DNA of 64,000 nucleotides from Nitrospirota bacterium (GCA_009773185.1 WPIF01000012.1:1-64000), one strand, 5' to 3'. Numbered from the stretch's first letter, positions 41,967 to 54,475 are shown. Notes: generated by a model from the sequence alone, not told the origin. Made by a program: numbers and translations.

Positions 41967-44795
41967 ATGAACCATAAACCGTTCGATATTGCATCTATAT
42001 TCCTGCTGGTCATGCTTACCCTTCCCCATCAGACGGGGCAGGCGTATGCGCAGCAGGAGAGGGGAGAGTTTCTTGCCGGCGTACCCGCTAATTTCCCTCC
42101 CCACTATTCAATTGATCCTCAGACAAATAAACCTATAGGTTTTGCCATAGATGTTATGGACGAGGTTGCGCAAAGGAGCGGGATCAAGGTCAGATATGTA
42201 GTGTATCCCACCTGGGCGAAGGCCCTTGAGGCGATGGAGAAGGGCGAGATAGTTCTTATACCGAACCTCGGCATCATTGCCGAGAGGGCAGAACAGATGG
42301 ACTTCACCTCTTCGGTTGAAACTTACGATATTGTTATTTTCGTCAGGAAAACTACCACTGATATTAAGGATATTGAAGACCTGAAAGGGAAAGAAGTAGC
42401 TGTTGTGGAAATAAACAAGGGACTCTTCCTGATGCAGGAAAGAGGCGGTAGCAGGCTGCAGATATATGCTTCACAGGATGAAGCTTTTTTGTCACTGATT
42501 TCAGGAAAATCAGACGCCCTTGTGTACCCTGAACCTCCTATTAACCTACTTTTACGGAAAGCAGGCCTTGAGGATCGTATTAAGATTGTCGGGAAACCGC
42601 TCCTTGAGATCAAACGGGGTATTGCGGTCAGAAAAGGCAATCAAGAATTACTGAAGAAGCTTGATGATGAGGTAAAGACCTTTATAAAAACCCCCCGGTA
42701 TGAAAAAATCTATGCCAAATGGTACGGCAAACCCGCACCCTATTGGACCGCACAGCGGGTGGCTGTTTTTTTTGGCGGAGGCCTCGCATTTGCAATCGTA
42801 ACTTTGGTAGTCTGGCGATACCTTTCGCTGCTCAGACTGAACAAAGAACTTCAGGCTGCCCTCACCGAGCGCAAACGCTTGGAAGAAGCTATTAAAGCAC
42901 AGACAAAACGGTTTGAAACATTTTTTGATAACTCAATAACCCCCTTGGCTTTTCTTGACAAAAACTTTAATTTTATTCGTGTCAATAAGGCATATGCTGA
43001 TGCGGATAAAAAAGAAATATCTTATTTCCCCGGACGGAACCATTTCGAACTTTATCCTTCAGATGCAAAGACAATATTTGAAGAGGTGGTCAGGACCAAA
43101 ACAGCATTTCAGGCATTTGCTATGCCTTTTGTTTATCCTGACCATCCGGATTGGGGCGTTACTTTTTGGGACTGGACGCTTGTGCCCATAATTGACAATA
43201 AAGGGGAAGTTGAATTCCTCGTGTTTTCTCTTGTCAATGTAACCGAGCGCAAGCGTGCTGAAGAGTCATTGAGAAAAAGCGAAGAGCGTTACAAAAGGCT
43301 TCTCGAATCAATAACAGATTACATTTATACTGTAAAGGTAGAGCACGGGTGTCCAGTCTCAACAACCCATGGGATTGCCTGTGTTACGATAACCGGATAC
43401 ACACCAGAGGAATACGAGGCCGACCCTCACCTCTGGTATCAAATGGTTTATGAAGGAGATAGGGAGGTTGCAATAGAACAGGCCAACAAAGTGCTTTCAG
43501 GTGAGGCTGTAAAACCCCTTGAACATAGAATCATCCACAAGGATGGATCAATCCGCTGGGTGAGGAATACACCTGTCCCACGATACGATGAACAGGGCAG
43601 GGTTGTTGCATATGATGGACTGATTACCGGCATCACCGAGCAAAAGAAACTTGAAGCCCAGCTCCGGCAGTCCCAGAAGATGGAGGCCGTAGGCCAGATA
43701 GCAGGCGGCATCGCGCATGATTTCAATAATATCCTTACGGCAATAATAGGCTATGCAAGCCTCCTGCAGATGAAGATGAGAGAGGACGACCCGTTGAAAG
43801 TTTATATAGAGCCCATAATCACCTCAACAGAGAGGGCAGCAAATCTCACACAGGGCCTTCTTGCATTCAGCAGAAAACAGATAAGCAATCCGGCGCCTGT
43901 AAATCTGAACGAGATTATAAAGAAAGTTGAGAAATTTTTGAGAAGGGTCATAGGTGAAGACATAGAATTTCAGGCTATACTTAGCGATAAGGATTTAACA
44001 GTGATAGCAGATTCAGGACAGATAGACCAGGCGCTGATGAACCTTGCAACAAATGCCCGTGATGCCATGCCCGGGGGCGGGTCCCTGACAATTGAGACAG
44101 GGACAATGGAAATAGACGAAGAATACATAAAGGCGCACGGATACGGCAAGGCAGGCACGTATGCCCTTATATCAGTAACAGATTCAGGTGTCGGGATGGA
44201 CGAAAAGACAAGGGAAAAGATATTTGAGCCGTTCTTCACAACCAAAGAAGTTGGAAAGGGAACAGGGCTTGGGCTTTCGATAGTTTACGGTATAGTAAAA
44301 CAGCATAGCGGCTACGTAAACTGCTACAGCGAGCCCGGGAAAGGCACAACATTCAGGATATATCTCCCGTTGAATGAGGCAGCGCTCAAAGAGGTACCCC
44401 CGGTGGAAATTATCAAACCGGCTGGCGGCACAGAGACAATATTGCTGGCAGAAGATGAGGAAAACGTCAGGGATATCACAAGGCTGGTCCTTGAGGAATA
44501 CGGGTATAAGGTAATAGAGGCAATTGATGGAGAGGATGCGGTAAATAAATTCATGGAGAACAGGGACCGGATAGACTTATTGCTCCTTGATGTGATAATG
44601 CCCAAAATGAGCGGCAAGGAAGCTTATGACAGGATAAGGAAGATAATGCCTGATATCAAGGTGCTTTTTTCAAGCGGTTATCCTGCTGATTTCATACACA
44701 GGAAGGAAATTGATGAGCAGGGTTTAACCTTTGTAGCAAAACCAATCTCACCGACATTGCTCGTTAAAAAGGTGAGAGAGGTGCTGGATAAGTAA
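41967..44795 (+). CDS. Hybrid histidine kinase with periplasmic solute-binding sensor
   Basis: 942 aa. Signal/anchor helix (1-28), then a type 3 solute-binding domain (about 35-250, [26 protein letters not shown]) that would sense an amino acid-like ligand in the periplasm. A membrane helix (about 258-282), two PAS domains (about 305-425 and 435-550) and a HisKA domain follow, with [14 protein letters not shown] (the phospho-His) near 575. The ATPase has [16 protein letters not shown] and [12 protein letters not shown] receiver ends it ([13 protein letters not shown]). Autophosphorylation then relay to the C-terminal Asp is expected. No regulator gene is adjacent. Confidence 0.94.
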   Translation: MNHKPFDIASIFLLVMLTLPHQTGQAYAQQERGEFLAGVPANFPPHYSIDPQTNKPIGFAIDVMDEVAQRSGIKVRYVVYPTWAKALEAMEKGEIVLIPNLGIIAERAEQMDFTSSVETYDIVIFVRKTTTDIKDIEDLKGKEVAVVEINKGLFLMQERGGSRLQIYASQDEAFLSLISGKSDALVYPEPPINLLLRKAGLEDRIKIVGKPLLEIKRGIAVRKGNQELLKKLDDEVKTFIKTPRYEKIYAKWYGKPAPYWTAQRVAVFFGGGLAFAIVTLVVWRYLSLLRLNKELQAALTERKRLEEAIKAQTKRFETFFDNSITPLAFLDKNFNFIRVNKAYADADKKEISYFPGRNHFELYPSDAKTIFEEVVRTKTAFQAFAMPFVYPDHPDWGVTFWDWTLVPIIDNKGEVEFLVFSLVNVTERKRAEESLRKSEERYKRLLESITDYIYTVKVEHGCPVSTTHGIACVTITGYTPEEYEADPHLWYQMVYEGDREVAIEQANKVLSGEAVKPLEHRIIHKDGSIRWVRNTPVPRYDEQGRVVAYDGLITGITEQKKLEAQLRQSQKMEAVGQIAGGIAHDFNNILTAIIGYASLLQMKMREDDPLKVYIEPIITSTERAANLTQGLLAFSRKQISNPAPVNLNEIIKKVEKFLRRVIGEDIEFQAILSDKDLTVIADSGQIDQALMNLATNARDAMPGGGSLTIETGTMEIDEEYIKAHGYGKAGTYALISVTDSGVGMDEKTREKIFEPFFTTKEVGKGTGLGLSIVYGIVKQHSGYVNCYSEPGKGTTFRIYLPLNEAALKEVPPVEIIKPAGGTETILLAEDEENVRDITRLVLEEYGYKVIEAIDGEDAVNKFMENRDRIDLLLLDVIMPKMSGKEAYDRIRKIMPDIKVLFSSGYPADFIHRKEIDEQGLTFVAKPISPTLLVKKVREVLDK

Positions 44796-44797
44796 AA

Positions 44798-45244
44798 TTA
44801 TCTCAGCTTCAGCCTGTGCAGGAGCAGCCCCAAATATTTATTCAGCACATTGTCGCGGGAAAGAAAAGGAACAACAGGTCTTTTCCTCATACCGAGATTT
44901 TCAAGGAGTTGGTGTATCTCTGTATTTTCGCCGAAAGAAAGCCCTTTTCTTAATGTCTCTATTGCATCGGTCTTTTGGCCTGCCTTCAGGTATATCCTGC
45001 CGAGGTTAAGGTAATGTACGGGATTATCAGGTTCATGAGCCAGGGCATCATTACAGAGCCCGAGCGCCTCTGTAACCTTGCCCCTTTCTGCTGCTATGCA
45101 GAATCCGAGATAAGACTGCAATGAAGGTGTTTTTTTGAGGGCATATGCTTTTTCAAAGCACGTAAGCGCAGCGAGAGGATTATCATCCCTCAGCAAGGCA
45201 AGGCCCTTTTCAAATAATTCATCTGCCATCTTAGTATCCTGCAT
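44798..45244 (-). CDS. Small TPR protein
   Basis: 148 aa with about three TPR-like helices pairs (ELFEKGLALLRDDNPLAALTCFEKAY, YLNLGRIYLKAGQKTDAIETLRKG) and a basic tail (LLLHRLKLR). No signal peptide is seen, so it is cytoplasmic. Function is unknown. It runs toward the sensor kinase gene with a 2-bp gap between stops and lies behind the EAL gene on the same strand. Confidence 0.8.
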   Translation of the reverse strand: MQDTKMADELFEKGLALLRDDNPLAALTCFEKAYALKKTPSLQSYLGFCIAAERGKVTEALGLCNDALAHEPDNPVHYLNLGRIYLKAGQKTDAIETLRKGLSFGENTEIHQLLENLGMRKRPVVPFLSRDNVLNKYLGLLLHRLKLR

Positions 45245-45309
45245 ATGCTTTTATTAGAATACAACATAAGTATAAAATTCAACACAAATTTTATCCGGCT
45301 AAAGTATGC

Positions 45310-46551
45310 TCAGAAGCGCTTTATGCCGGGGAACGGGAACGCAGGGTGGGCAAACAGGAATCCCTGTCCGTAAGGTATGCCTATGTCCTGAAGAACTTTC
45401 AGCTCTTCCTGTGTTTCTATGCCTTCGGCTATTATTATGGAATTTATCTTTCCGGACAGAGAGGAGATGGCCCTGACGAGTTCCTGTTTCAGTATGTTTT
45501 TATCAATGCCTCTTATGACTGTCATGGCGAGCTTGATAAATTGAGGTTTCAACTCAACTACCATCTCAAGGCTTGAAAAACCCGAGCCTGTATTATCTAC
45601 TGCAATGGCAAAACCGGTATCCGAAGAATAATAAGAAACAGCTTTCTTGAACAAATCAAAATTTTCAACAGCCTCTCTTTCTGTTACCTCAAGAATGATA
45701 TTTGCCGGGTTAATTGCAACCTCTTTGATAAATGCCTTCAGGTATTCATCCTTAAACTCAGGGTCATGGATTGCGGAGGGAAGGCAGTTTATAAACAATT
45801 TGTATCTGGGGCTTAAGGACCTTGCATTGAGCAATGCCTTTTTCCTGCATAACCTGTCGAGTTCAAGCAGCAGCCCTGTTTCTGCTGCGGCGTCAAAGAG
45901 CACGGCAGGGCTCCTGTACTCTGTATGCTCAGGCCCTCTTGAAAGGGCTTCATATCCTATAATCTCAAATGTATTAAGATTGACAACAGGCTGGAAGAAT
46001 GTTGAAATATTCTCTTTTATTATCAGCTCCTGTAAGGTCTCTTTTGTCTGCACCAGCCGTTTAAACTCCCGGTAGCCTGCCATGAGTTTTGCATCTTCTA
46101 TCAGCTTGTTTATGAGCCTTTCCTCTTTTATCAGCGGGTTGTGCAGGATTATTGAGTAACCTACTGATATCTTTGGTTTTGTCTGAAGGTAAGGGAATGT
46201 TATGGGGAATATGGCGCTGTTGAGACAGTCTGAAACCTTTTTGCACATCATGTCAAAACCGTCTGCGGAGAAGTCTTTTCCTTCAGGTTTTTTCGAGAGA
46301 AAAACAAGGAATTCACTGCCGTCAAGATTGTCCGTTGCCACTATATCTTCCGGCATTATTTCCTTGCCTTTCATGCCTATCACAGCGCCCTTTATTTTTC
46401 TCAGTACATCGCCATAGATTTTTTTGCCGAATACCTGCTCTATTTTTGTTACCTTTGAACAGTCAATGTAAAGCAGGCTGATGCCGGAGTTAAGGGTCAG
46501 AATTTCCTTTATTTTTTCAATCAGGTCGTTGTATAAGGGGATATCGTTCAC
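45310..46551 (-). CDS. Degenerate GGDEF plus EAL domain protein
   Basis: 413 aa from a GTG start with AAGGAG upstream. The N-terminal 160 residues resemble a GGDEF domain that has lost its motif (LDGSEFLVFL). The EAL domain (about 175-410) keeps EALSRGP, the metal Asn (NCLPSAI) and Glu (LEVTEREA), and IIAEGIET. The DDFGTG loop reads VDNTGSG: its second catalytic Asp is Asn. Phosphodiesterase activity is therefore doubtful, and the protein may be a cyclic-di-GMP receptor. No membrane or sensor domain is visible. Confidence 0.85.
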   Translation of the reverse strand: MNDIPLYNDLIEKIKEILTLNSGISLLYIDCSKVTKIEQVFGKKIYGDVLRKIKGAVIGMKGKEIMPEDIVATDNLDGSEFLVFLSKKPEGKDFSADGFDMMCKKVSDCLNSAIFPITFPYLQTKPKISVGYSIILHNPLIKEERLINKLIEDAKLMAGYREFKRLVQTKETLQELIIKENISTFFQPVVNLNTFEIIGYEALSRGPEHTEYRSPAVLFDAAAETGLLLELDRLCRKKALLNARSLSPRYKLFINCLPSAIHDPEFKDEYLKAFIKEVAINPANIILEVTEREAVENFDLFKKAVSYYSSDTGFAIAVDNTGSGFSSLEMVVELKPQFIKLAMTVIRGIDKNILKQELVRAISSLSGKINSIIIAEGIETQEELKVLQDIGIPYGQGFLFAHPAFPFPGIKRF

Positions 46552-46606
46552 CGGAATTCACTCCTTATACTTACTTTTTCGGCAGGAAAGGCTAAAACTT
46601 TAGAAA

Positions 46607-48175
46607 CTATTTTTCTTCTTTCAGGAGTTTGTATTCGATGCTGTCAACCAGCGCCTGCCAGGAGGCCTCGATTATATTCTCTGAGACTCCGACAGTCCCC
46701 CATCTGTTTTTTTCGTCGCCTGATTCTATTAAAACTCTCACCTTTGCAGCAGTCCCTTTGCCTGCTGTAAGCACCCGGACCTTGTAGTCATGCAGCTTTA
46801 CTTCTTTCAGCTCAGGATAAAACTTGTCGAGCGCCTTTCTCAGTGCATTGTCAAGCGCATTGACAGGCCCGGTGCCCTGAGCAGCCGTATGTTCTGTCTT
46901 GCCGCCGACCTTCATCATTATCGTTGCTTCGCTGAGGGGGAGTTCTCCCTCTTTTCTTTTTTCAACAATTACCCTGAATCCGATAAGGTCAAAAAATTTT
47001 CTGTGGAGTCCGAGCACTTTTTTTAACAGCAGTTCAAACGAGGCCTCCGCGCCTTCAAACTGGAATCCCTGATGTTCAAGGTCTTTCAGGGTATTCAACA
47101 TGTCCTGAAGCTGCGGGGAGTCAGGTTCAATGTGGATGTTAAATTCTTTGGCTTTCCTGAGGATGTTGCTTTTGCCGGCAAGGTCTGAGATTAAAACCCG
47201 GTGTGAATTTCCGACGAGTTCAGGTTTCATGTGTTCATAAGTCTCGGGCCTCTTCATCACTGCGCTCACATGTATTCCGCCCTTGTGGGCAAAGGCGCTG
47301 TCTCCGACAAACGGCTGGCGTTTGAAATGTCTCATGTTTGCTATCTCATTTACAAACCTGGACACATCCCTGAGTCTTTTTAACTGGCCGTCGCTGATGC
47401 ATTTTATGCCGAGCTTAACCTGAAGGTTCGGGATTACAGAGCAGAGATTGGCATTCCCGCATCTTTCGCCAAGGCCGTTTATTGTGCCCTGAATCTGTGA
47501 GGCCCCGAGTTTCACTGCGATTATTGAATTTGCAACTGCGCACTCAGAGTCATTATGCGCATGTATTCCTATCGGGTGTTTTACCTTTTCGATGATCGTG
47601 TTCATTGTTTTTTTAAGGTCATCGGGAAGCGTTCCTCCATTTGTATCGCAGAGCACGAGATAGTCCGCGCCTGCATCCTTGGCAGCGGCAAGGCATTTTA
47701 ACGCAAATTCCGGATTATCTCTGTATCCGTCAAAGAAGTGTTCTGCGTCGAAGAATACCCTGTCGGTATATTTTTTAAGATACGCAACCGAGTCACAGAT
47801 TAAGTCAAGGTTTTCATTGAGCGGTATCTTCAGGGATTCTTTTACATGGAAGTCCCATGTCTTTCCGAATATGGTTATTACAGGGGTTTCTGCTTCAATG
47901 AGGGCCTTTAAATTGCTGTCGTCTTTTGCCTTGTGTTTTGGCCTGTGAGTGCTTCCAAATGCAACCACAACGGCATTTTTCAGCTTGAGTTTCTTTGCCC
48001 TTTTAAAATAGTCGGCATCCTTTGGATTGGAGCCCGGCCAGCCGCCCTCGATATAATGCACCCCGAGTTCATCAAGCTTCTCGGTAATCCGGATTTTGTC
48101 CTCAACAGAAAATGCAATATCTTCTGCCTGGGCCCCATCCCTCAACGTTGTGTCGTATATCTCTACTTTACGCAT
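46607..48175 (-). CDS. cimA: (R)-citramalate synthase CimA
   Basis: Condenses pyruvate with acetyl-CoA to citramalate, the threonine-independent entry into isoleucine synthesis. It is a DRE-TIM metallolyase: [17 protein letters not shown] at residues 7-23 gives the metal Asp and Arg. [24 protein letters not shown] and [11 protein letters not shown] follow. The C-terminal LeuA allosteric dimer domain (about 370-520) binds isoleucine in the family. The 522-aa length and GGWPGSN motif favour CimA over isopropylmalate synthase. Confidence 0.93.
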   Translation of the reverse strand: MRKVEIYDTTLRDGAQAEDIAFSVEDKIRITEKLDELGVHYIEGGWPGSNPKDADYFKRAKKLKLKNAVVVAFGSTHRPKHKAKDDSNLKALIEAETPVITIFGKTWDFHVKESLKIPLNENLDLICDSVAYLKKYTDRVFFDAEHFFDGYRDNPEFALKCLAAAKDAGADYLVLCDTNGGTLPDDLKKTMNTIIEKVKHPIGIHAHNDSECAVANSIIAVKLGASQIQGTINGLGERCGNANLCSVIPNLQVKLGIKCISDGQLKRLRDVSRFVNEIANMRHFKRQPFVGDSAFAHKGGIHVSAVMKRPETYEHMKPELVGNSHRVLISDLAGKSNILRKAKEFNIHIEPDSPQLQDMLNTLKDLEHQGFQFEGAEASFELLLKKVLGLHRKFFDLIGFRVIVEKRKEGELPLSEATIMMKVGGKTEHTAAQGTGPVNALDNALRKALDKFYPELKEVKLHDYKVRVLTAGKGTAAKVRVLIESGDEKNRWGTVGVSENIIEASWQALVDSIEYKLLKEEK

Positions 48176-48184
48176 AAATCCTTT

Positions 48185-48216
48185 AGCTTAAAGCTGTCAG
48201 CTGTAAGCTATCAGCT
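48185..48216. repeat. TATCAGCT-type short repeat tract
   Basis: AGCTTAAAGCTGTCAGCTGTAAGC-like units between ahcY and cimA, related to the tracts at 2382, 18488 and 31785. Confidence 0.75.
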
Positions 48217-48220
48217 TTAT

Positions 48221-49492
<1,272 letters not shown>

Positions 49493-49529
49493 TTAATTAT
49501 TAAATTTTAAATCTTTAATTTTTAATTTC

Positions 49530-50681
49530 TTACAGTCCTGCCTCTTTCTTTAATGTCGCTGCCTTATCTGTTGTCTCCCATGTGAAGTCAGGATCATTTT
49601 TTCCGAAGTGGCCGTATGCAGCAGTTTTTCTGTATATGGGCCTCCTTAGCTTCAGGTGGTCGATAATTCCCTTTGGTGTTAAATTAAAATTCTTCCTGAT
49701 AAGGGTCACAATTTTGTCGTGTTGTATTTTCCCTGTGCCATAAGTATCAACAAGTATCGAAACAGGTTCTGGAACTCCTATGGCATAGGCAAGCTGGACC
49801 TCTGCCCTGTCAGCAATGCCCGAAGCAACGATATTCTTTGCAATGTATCTTGAAATGTAAGCGCCTGAGCGGTCTACTTTCGTTGGGTCTTTTCCCGAGA
49901 AACACCCGCCGCCATGGCTGCCGACTCCTCCGTAACTGTCAACTATTATCTTTCTTCCGGTCAGTCCTGTGTCGCCCATGGGCCCGCCTACGACAAAACG
50001 GCCTGTAGGGTTGATGTAATATTTTACATTCTCCTCATCAAGAAGGTTTTTGGGTACAACAGGTTTTATGACTTTCTCGATTATGTCTTCCTTCATGTCT
50101 TTAAGGTGGACGTCAGGGCTGTGCTGGGATGAGACAACAATGGTGTCTATCCTGAAAGGTTTCCCGTCCCTGTATTCTATCGTGACCTGGGATTTGCCGT
50201 CAGGCCTCAGATATCCAAGTATATCGTTTTTCCTTACTTCGGCAAGGCGCATTGCAATCTTATGGGCAAGCATGATGGGCAGGGGCATAAGTTCAGGGGT
50301 CTCGTTGCATGCAAAGCCGAACATCAGTCCCTGGTCTCCTGCGCCTCCTGTATCAACACCCATTGCAATGTCTCCTGATTGCTGGTCTATTGAAGTTATA
50401 ACCGAGCAGGTTTCATAATCAAAACCGTATTTCGCTCTTGTATATCCTATATTTTTAATCGTTTCCCTGACGATATCCGGAATGTGGACATAACATGTTG
50501 TGGAAATCTCACCTGCAACAAAGGCGAGGCCTGTTGTCACGAGTGTTTCACAAGCTACCCTGGCTATCGGGTCTTGCGCGATTATCGCATCGAGAATAGA
50601 ATCTGATATCTGGTCAGCTATCTTATCCGGATGGCCTTCAGTAACGGATTCAGAAGTAAAGAAATAGTCTTTTTTTGCCAT
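49530..50681 (-). CDS. metK: S-adenosylmethionine synthetase MetK
   Basis: Makes SAM from methionine and ATP. Motifs: [20 protein letters not shown] near the N-terminus, [12 protein letters not shown], and [19 protein letters not shown] with the phosphate-binding loop. The length of 383 aa is standard. The ATG at 50681 has GGGAGG at good distance, so the two-codon longer TTG form is rejected. It forms a methylation-cycle pair with ahcY. No SAM riboswitch is recognisable in the 72 bp upstream. Confidence 0.97.
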   Translation of the reverse strand: MAKKDYFFTSESVTEGHPDKIADQISDSILDAIIAQDPIARVACETLVTTGLAFVAGEISTTCYVHIPDIVRETIKNIGYTRAKYGFDYETCSVITSIDQQSGDIAMGVDTGGAGDQGLMFGFACNETPELMPLPIMLAHKIAMRLAEVRKNDILGYLRPDGKSQVTIEYRDGKPFRIDTIVVSSQHSPDVHLKDMKEDIIEKVIKPVVPKNLLDEENVKYYINPTGRFVVGGPMGDTGLTGRKIIVDSYGGVGSHGGGCFSGKDPTKVDRSGAYISRYIAKNIVASGIADRAEVQLAYAIGVPEPVSILVDTYGTGKIQHDKIVTLIRKNFNLTPKGIIDHLKLRRPIYRKTAAYGHFGKNDPDFTWETTDKAATLKKEAGL

Positions 50682-50753
50682 AAGCAACCTCCCTGGTATA
50701 TAGTTTTGAACTATACATTTTATAAGATTTTAACTAAAAATGGAAGAGGTATT

Positions 50754-52850
50754 TTAGGATAGGGCAGAGATTTCCTGCAGTTTTGAAAAATCCGCTATCG
50801 AAGAAGATATTGCCCAGACATTCTTAAGAAGTGCAAGTCTGTTGAATTTGATATCATCCTGCTTGTCCATTACAAGGACCTTGTCAAAAAAATTATTAAT
50901 CGCATCAGTCAATCCCCGGAGTGCCCTGAGTGCATCGGCATACCTGTGTTCCTTTAACAGGCTGTCAACCTCGGCCTTTGTTGCATTAAGCCTTTCGGTC
51001 AATTTTTTCTCGGGTTCTTCCGTCAGCAGCCTGAGCTTTAATGCAGGGAGTTTGGTTTCAGGAATAATATTTTTTACCCGCTTTATGGCGGTAAGGAAGT
51101 CATTATATCCGCTGTCATTTTTGAATTCCTTAATGGCCTCAAGCCTCTTTTTAAGCTCTTTTAAAGGAATCTCTGCGGCGAGTGAAAGTGTGGACTGAAT
51201 CTCGTCAAAGCTGTAACCCTGCGCTGAAAACAGGGGTTCAAGCCTTTGTTCAAAGAACTTAAGCACTGCCTCTTTGGCCTGGGCTGACTTTTTTACGTGC
51301 TTCAGATTTTTAAAAGCCTCATTAATAATCTCTGATACAGGCAGGTCGTATTTCTTGTTAAGCATTATAGCTATTACTGCCAGGGTCTGCCTTCTTAATG
51401 CAAACGGGTCTTCTGAACCTGTTGGAATAAGCCCGATAGAGAAAAATGAGATTATGCTGTCTATCTTGTCTGCAAGGCTTAATATCGCGCCTGTCTCTGT
51501 TTCAGGCAGCCTGTCACCCTGATAGGCTGGCAGGTACTGTTCCATAAGCGCATCTGCAACTTCTTTATCTTCTGCATCATTAAGTGCATAATATCTCCCC
51601 ATAATTCCCTGAAGTTCAGGAAACTCTCTTACAACCCCTGTTATGAGGTCTGTTTTTGAAAGGAGCGCAGCCCTCCCGGCTTTTTGCTCAAGCGATGGAT
51701 TTAACCTTGATGCAAGGTATACTGAAAGCTTTTTAACCCTTAATATCTTCTCATGAATACTTCCGAGCTTTTCCTGATAGGTCACATTTTTAAGTTCATC
51801 AACCCTGTCTTCGAGCCTCTTTCCTGCGTCTTCTTCAAAATAAAATTTTGCGTCCTCGAATCTTGCCTTGATAACGCGTTCTGCGCCTGTCTTCACAGTC
51901 TCGGAGTTTTCTTTGGTTGTATTGCTTACTATGATGAAATAATTTGTAAGCCTGCCTTCTTTATTTTCAATTGCAAAATATTTCTGATGCGCCTTCATTA
52001 CTGTTATCAGCAATTCTTTCGGGAGTTTAAGATATTCTTCGGAAAAAGCCGCGAGTACCGGAACCGGATATTCAACGATATTTGCAACTGTTTCAAGCAG
52101 TGCTTCGTCCCTGATAACAGACCCGCCGGCAGATTCCGATATCTTTTCAATTTCGGCGGATATAATCTTTTTTCTCTCCTCAAAATCCACAATAACATTA
52201 TTGTTTGCAAGCAGCTTTACATAGTTCGTTATCTCTTTTATCTGAACGGCAGCGGGCGACAGGAATCTGTGCCCCCTGGTAGTGTTGCTGCTCTTTATGC
52301 CGTCTATCTCAAAACTGACAACTTCTTTTTCAAATAAAGCCAATAGCCAGCGTATGGGCCTTATAAAGCGCAGGTTGTTGTTGCCCCAGCGCATTGATTT
52401 CGGCAGATGTATGGAAAGTACAATCTTTTTTAAAATTTCCGGCAGGATTTCCCTGACCTGGGCGCCTTTTTCTTCTATGACTGCAACAACATATTCCCCC
52501 TTGTCATTGTTTTTTATGACAAGGCTTTCCACGCTTACGCCCTGAGAATTTGAAAATCCTATTGCTGCCTTTGTAGGTTTCCCGTTTTCATCGAATGCGA
52601 TTTTTTTGGAAGGGCCGAATACCTCTTTTGATATGTCTTCCTGCATCAGGGGCAGCCCTTCTGCAATCATTGCAAACCTTCGCGGAGAGCCGTATGTCTT
52701 TATGCCGGAGAATTTTATATGGTTCTCTTTAAAAATTGCCTCGCTGTTTTCTTTCAGCTGTTTTATGGCGGAGGGCAGAAATCGTGCCGGGATATCTTCT
52801 GTGCCGATCTCCAGCAGGAGAGATAAAAGCTGATTTGTGTCCTGGGTCAT
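50754..52850 (-). CDS. glyS: Glycyl-tRNA synthetase beta subunit GlyS
   Basis: Beta chain of the bacterial alpha2-beta2 glycyl-tRNA synthetase; binds and positions tRNA-Gly. The N-terminus LLLEIGTEDIPARFLPSA is diagnostic, with GPSKKIAFDENGKPTKAAIGF and MRWGNNNLRFIRPIRW following. The HD-like and anticodon-binding domains end the protein at 698 aa. The alpha gene glyQ lies 3.7 kb away on the same strand, with two + strand and three lipoprotein genes between, so the usual glyQS operon is split. Confidence 0.96.
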   Translation of the reverse strand: MTQDTNQLLSLLLEIGTEDIPARFLPSAIKQLKENSEAIFKENHIKFSGIKTYGSPRRFAMIAEGLPLMQEDISKEVFGPSKKIAFDENGKPTKAAIGFSNSQGVSVESLVIKNNDKGEYVVAVIEEKGAQVREILPEILKKIVLSIHLPKSMRWGNNNLRFIRPIRWLLALFEKEVVSFEIDGIKSSNTTRGHRFLSPAAVQIKEITNYVKLLANNNVIVDFEERKKIISAEIEKISESAGGSVIRDEALLETVANIVEYPVPVLAAFSEEYLKLPKELLITVMKAHQKYFAIENKEGRLTNYFIIVSNTTKENSETVKTGAERVIKARFEDAKFYFEEDAGKRLEDRVDELKNVTYQEKLGSIHEKILRVKKLSVYLASRLNPSLEQKAGRAALLSKTDLITGVVREFPELQGIMGRYYALNDAEDKEVADALMEQYLPAYQGDRLPETETGAILSLADKIDSIISFFSIGLIPTGSEDPFALRRQTLAVIAIMLNKKYDLPVSEIINEAFKNLKHVKKSAQAKEAVLKFFEQRLEPLFSAQGYSFDEIQSTLSLAAEIPLKELKKRLEAIKEFKNDSGYNDFLTAIKRVKNIIPETKLPALKLRLLTEEPEKKLTERLNATKAEVDSLLKEHRYADALRALRGLTDAINNFFDKVLVMDKQDDIKFNRLALLKNVWAISSSIADFSKLQEISALS

Positions 52851-52929
52851 TTAAAATTTACCTCTTTCTATGCAAACGTGAAATTCATGGATAAGACTTG
52901 ATAGACATTATAACCTTATGAAAGATTGA

Positions 52930-52958
52930 TTGACAAGGCAAGTACGGTTTGATAGCAT
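52930..52958 (+). promoter_or_regulatory. Sigma-70-type promoter of the membrane protein gene
   Basis: TTGACA (52930-52935), 17-bp spacer, TAGCAT (52953-52958), 17 nt before the ATG at 52976, with AAGGGG as ribosome site. Confidence 0.65.
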
Positions 52959-52975
52959 TTCGCAAAGGGGAATAA

Positions 52976-53719
52976 ATGAAACGTTTTTTCAGCTGGCAGA
53001 TTGTTTTAGGAATTTCTCTGATTGCACTTTCTGCGATTTTTTATCTCATACACTATTTGCTTTTTAGAGATGCCCATCACATCTTCGTTTATTTGATAGG
53101 GGATATCGCATTTGTCCCGGTTGAAGTCCTTCTGGTTACGCTGATTATACACAGGCTGCTGGAGGTGAGAGAAAAACGCGCCATGCTTAAAAAGCTGAAT
53201 ATGGTTGTAGGCGCATTTTTCAGTGAGGTCGGGACAATACTGCTGAAATCATTTTCCGGCTTTGACCCGCAGTCTGACAGCATAAGCAGGGAACTCGTTA
53301 TGGCAGGCAAGTGGTCCGGCCAGGACTTTCTGGATGTCAGCAGGCAGTTTAAGGATTACGATTGCAGGATTGAATGCGGGAAGGACCATCTTGAGGATTT
53401 AAAAGTTTTTCTTGCCGGCAAGAGAAGATTTTTGCTGACCTTGCTCCAAAATCCGAATCTGCTTGAGCATGAATCTTTCACAGAACTCCTTTGGGCGGTG
53501 TTCCATCTGACCGATGAATTAACTCACAGGGCAGACGTGGGAAAATTGTCCGGTGCTGACTATAAACATCTTGCCGGTGATATAAAGAGGGCTTATGTTT
53601 TATTGATTACAGAATGGCTGGCCTACATGAAACATTTAAAGGAGGATTATCCATATCTTTTTTCTCTTGCCATGAGGACAAATCCTTTTGATCCGAACGC
53701 GTCAGCAGAGGTGGAGTAG
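52976..53719 (+). CDS. Membrane-anchored protein of unknown function
   Basis: 247 aa. Two membrane helices near the N-terminus (about residues 8-27 and 37-58) form a hairpin, followed by a cytoplasmic helical domain with no motif I recognise. It has a KDYDCRIECGKDHLEDLKVFLAGKRRFLLTLLQNPNLLEHESFTELL stretch and a LTDELTHRAD helix rich in acidic and His residues. It could hold a metal or interact with a partner, but I assign no function. It has its own sigma-70-like promoter. Confidence 0.75.
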   Translation: MKRFFSWQIVLGISLIALSAIFYLIHYLLFRDAHHIFVYLIGDIAFVPVEVLLVTLIIHRLLEVREKRAMLKKLNMVVGAFFSEVGTILLKSFSGFDPQSDSISRELVMAGKWSGQDFLDVSRQFKDYDCRIECGKDHLEDLKVFLAGKRRFLLTLLQNPNLLEHESFTELLWAVFHLTDELTHRADVGKLSGADYKHLAGDIKRAYVLLITEWLAYMKHLKEDYPYLFSLAMRTNPFDPNASAEVE

Positions 53720-53849
53720 GTTTGTAATATTTTTTTAAGGTATTTACCCCGTTAGAAGGGCGAAGGTCTTCTGACAGGGTTTACTATATGGGATTAGTTT
53801 TGTAAAATATCAGCATTGATGATATCAAATCTTTTTTACGGGGAGCTTT

Positions 53850-54347
53850 ATGAATACTGCACATGACGACATTAGCGGCGGGCATTTAAGATCAAATATA
53901 GGGCTGGAGGTGCTTGTCCAGGATGTGATGAGCAAGGATGTCATCTCCATCCAGAAATATGAGAGCATCAGGCATGTGGCAGATATATTATCAGAAAAAA
54001 ACATAAGCGGGCTTCCGGTGGTGGATAAAGAAAAAAAGGTTATAGGCATTATTACTCAGGCCGATATTCTCTCGATGCTGGGGATGAGAAAGGGGCATAC
54101 CTTCAAAGACCTGTTAAAACATATGATGGGCGAACAGCTTCCTGAACGCAAGCTTGGAGACATCGTGGGAGACATTATGACTTCTCCTGCAGCTACAATA
54201 AAACCCAATGCAAATATCGCTGAGGCTGCACAGGTTATGGATGAGAAGAAGATCAGGCGATTGGCGGTAGTAGATGACCGGAACAGGCTTATCGGGATTA
54301 TATCTAGGGCTGATATTCTGAAGGCCGTGCTCAGAAAATTAAAATGA
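53850..54347 (+). CDS. Two-CBS-domain protein
   Basis: 165 aa made of two CBS domains: VQDVMSKDVISIQ to ITQADILSM (about 22-85) and VGDIMTSPAATIKP to ISRADILKAV (about 105-163). A pair of CBS domains forms a Bateman module that binds AMP, ATP or SAM. GGGGAG precedes the ATG. It stands alone and may regulate an unlinked partner. Confidence 0.92.
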   Translation: MNTAHDDISGGHLRSNIGLEVLVQDVMSKDVISIQKYESIRHVADILSEKNISGLPVVDKEKKVIGIITQADILSMLGMRKGHTFKDLLKHMMGEQLPERKLGDIVGDIMTSPAATIKPNANIAEAAQVMDEKKIRRLAVVDDRNRLIGIISRADILKAVLRKLK

Positions 54348-54475
54348 TACTCACAGGGATTGATGCCTCTAATTGGCCAACAGCTTGGCCTTGCGAAACA
54401 AAAACGCCAGAGTCAAGAAATTCAACAATAAAGCATTTTTGTTTGCCATTTGGCTTTTACGCAAGCCTGTTGTAA

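Noticed and set aside
50682-50753. SAM riboswitch before metK
   Set aside because: The upstream gap is only 72 bp and shows no recognisable SAM-riboswitch core.
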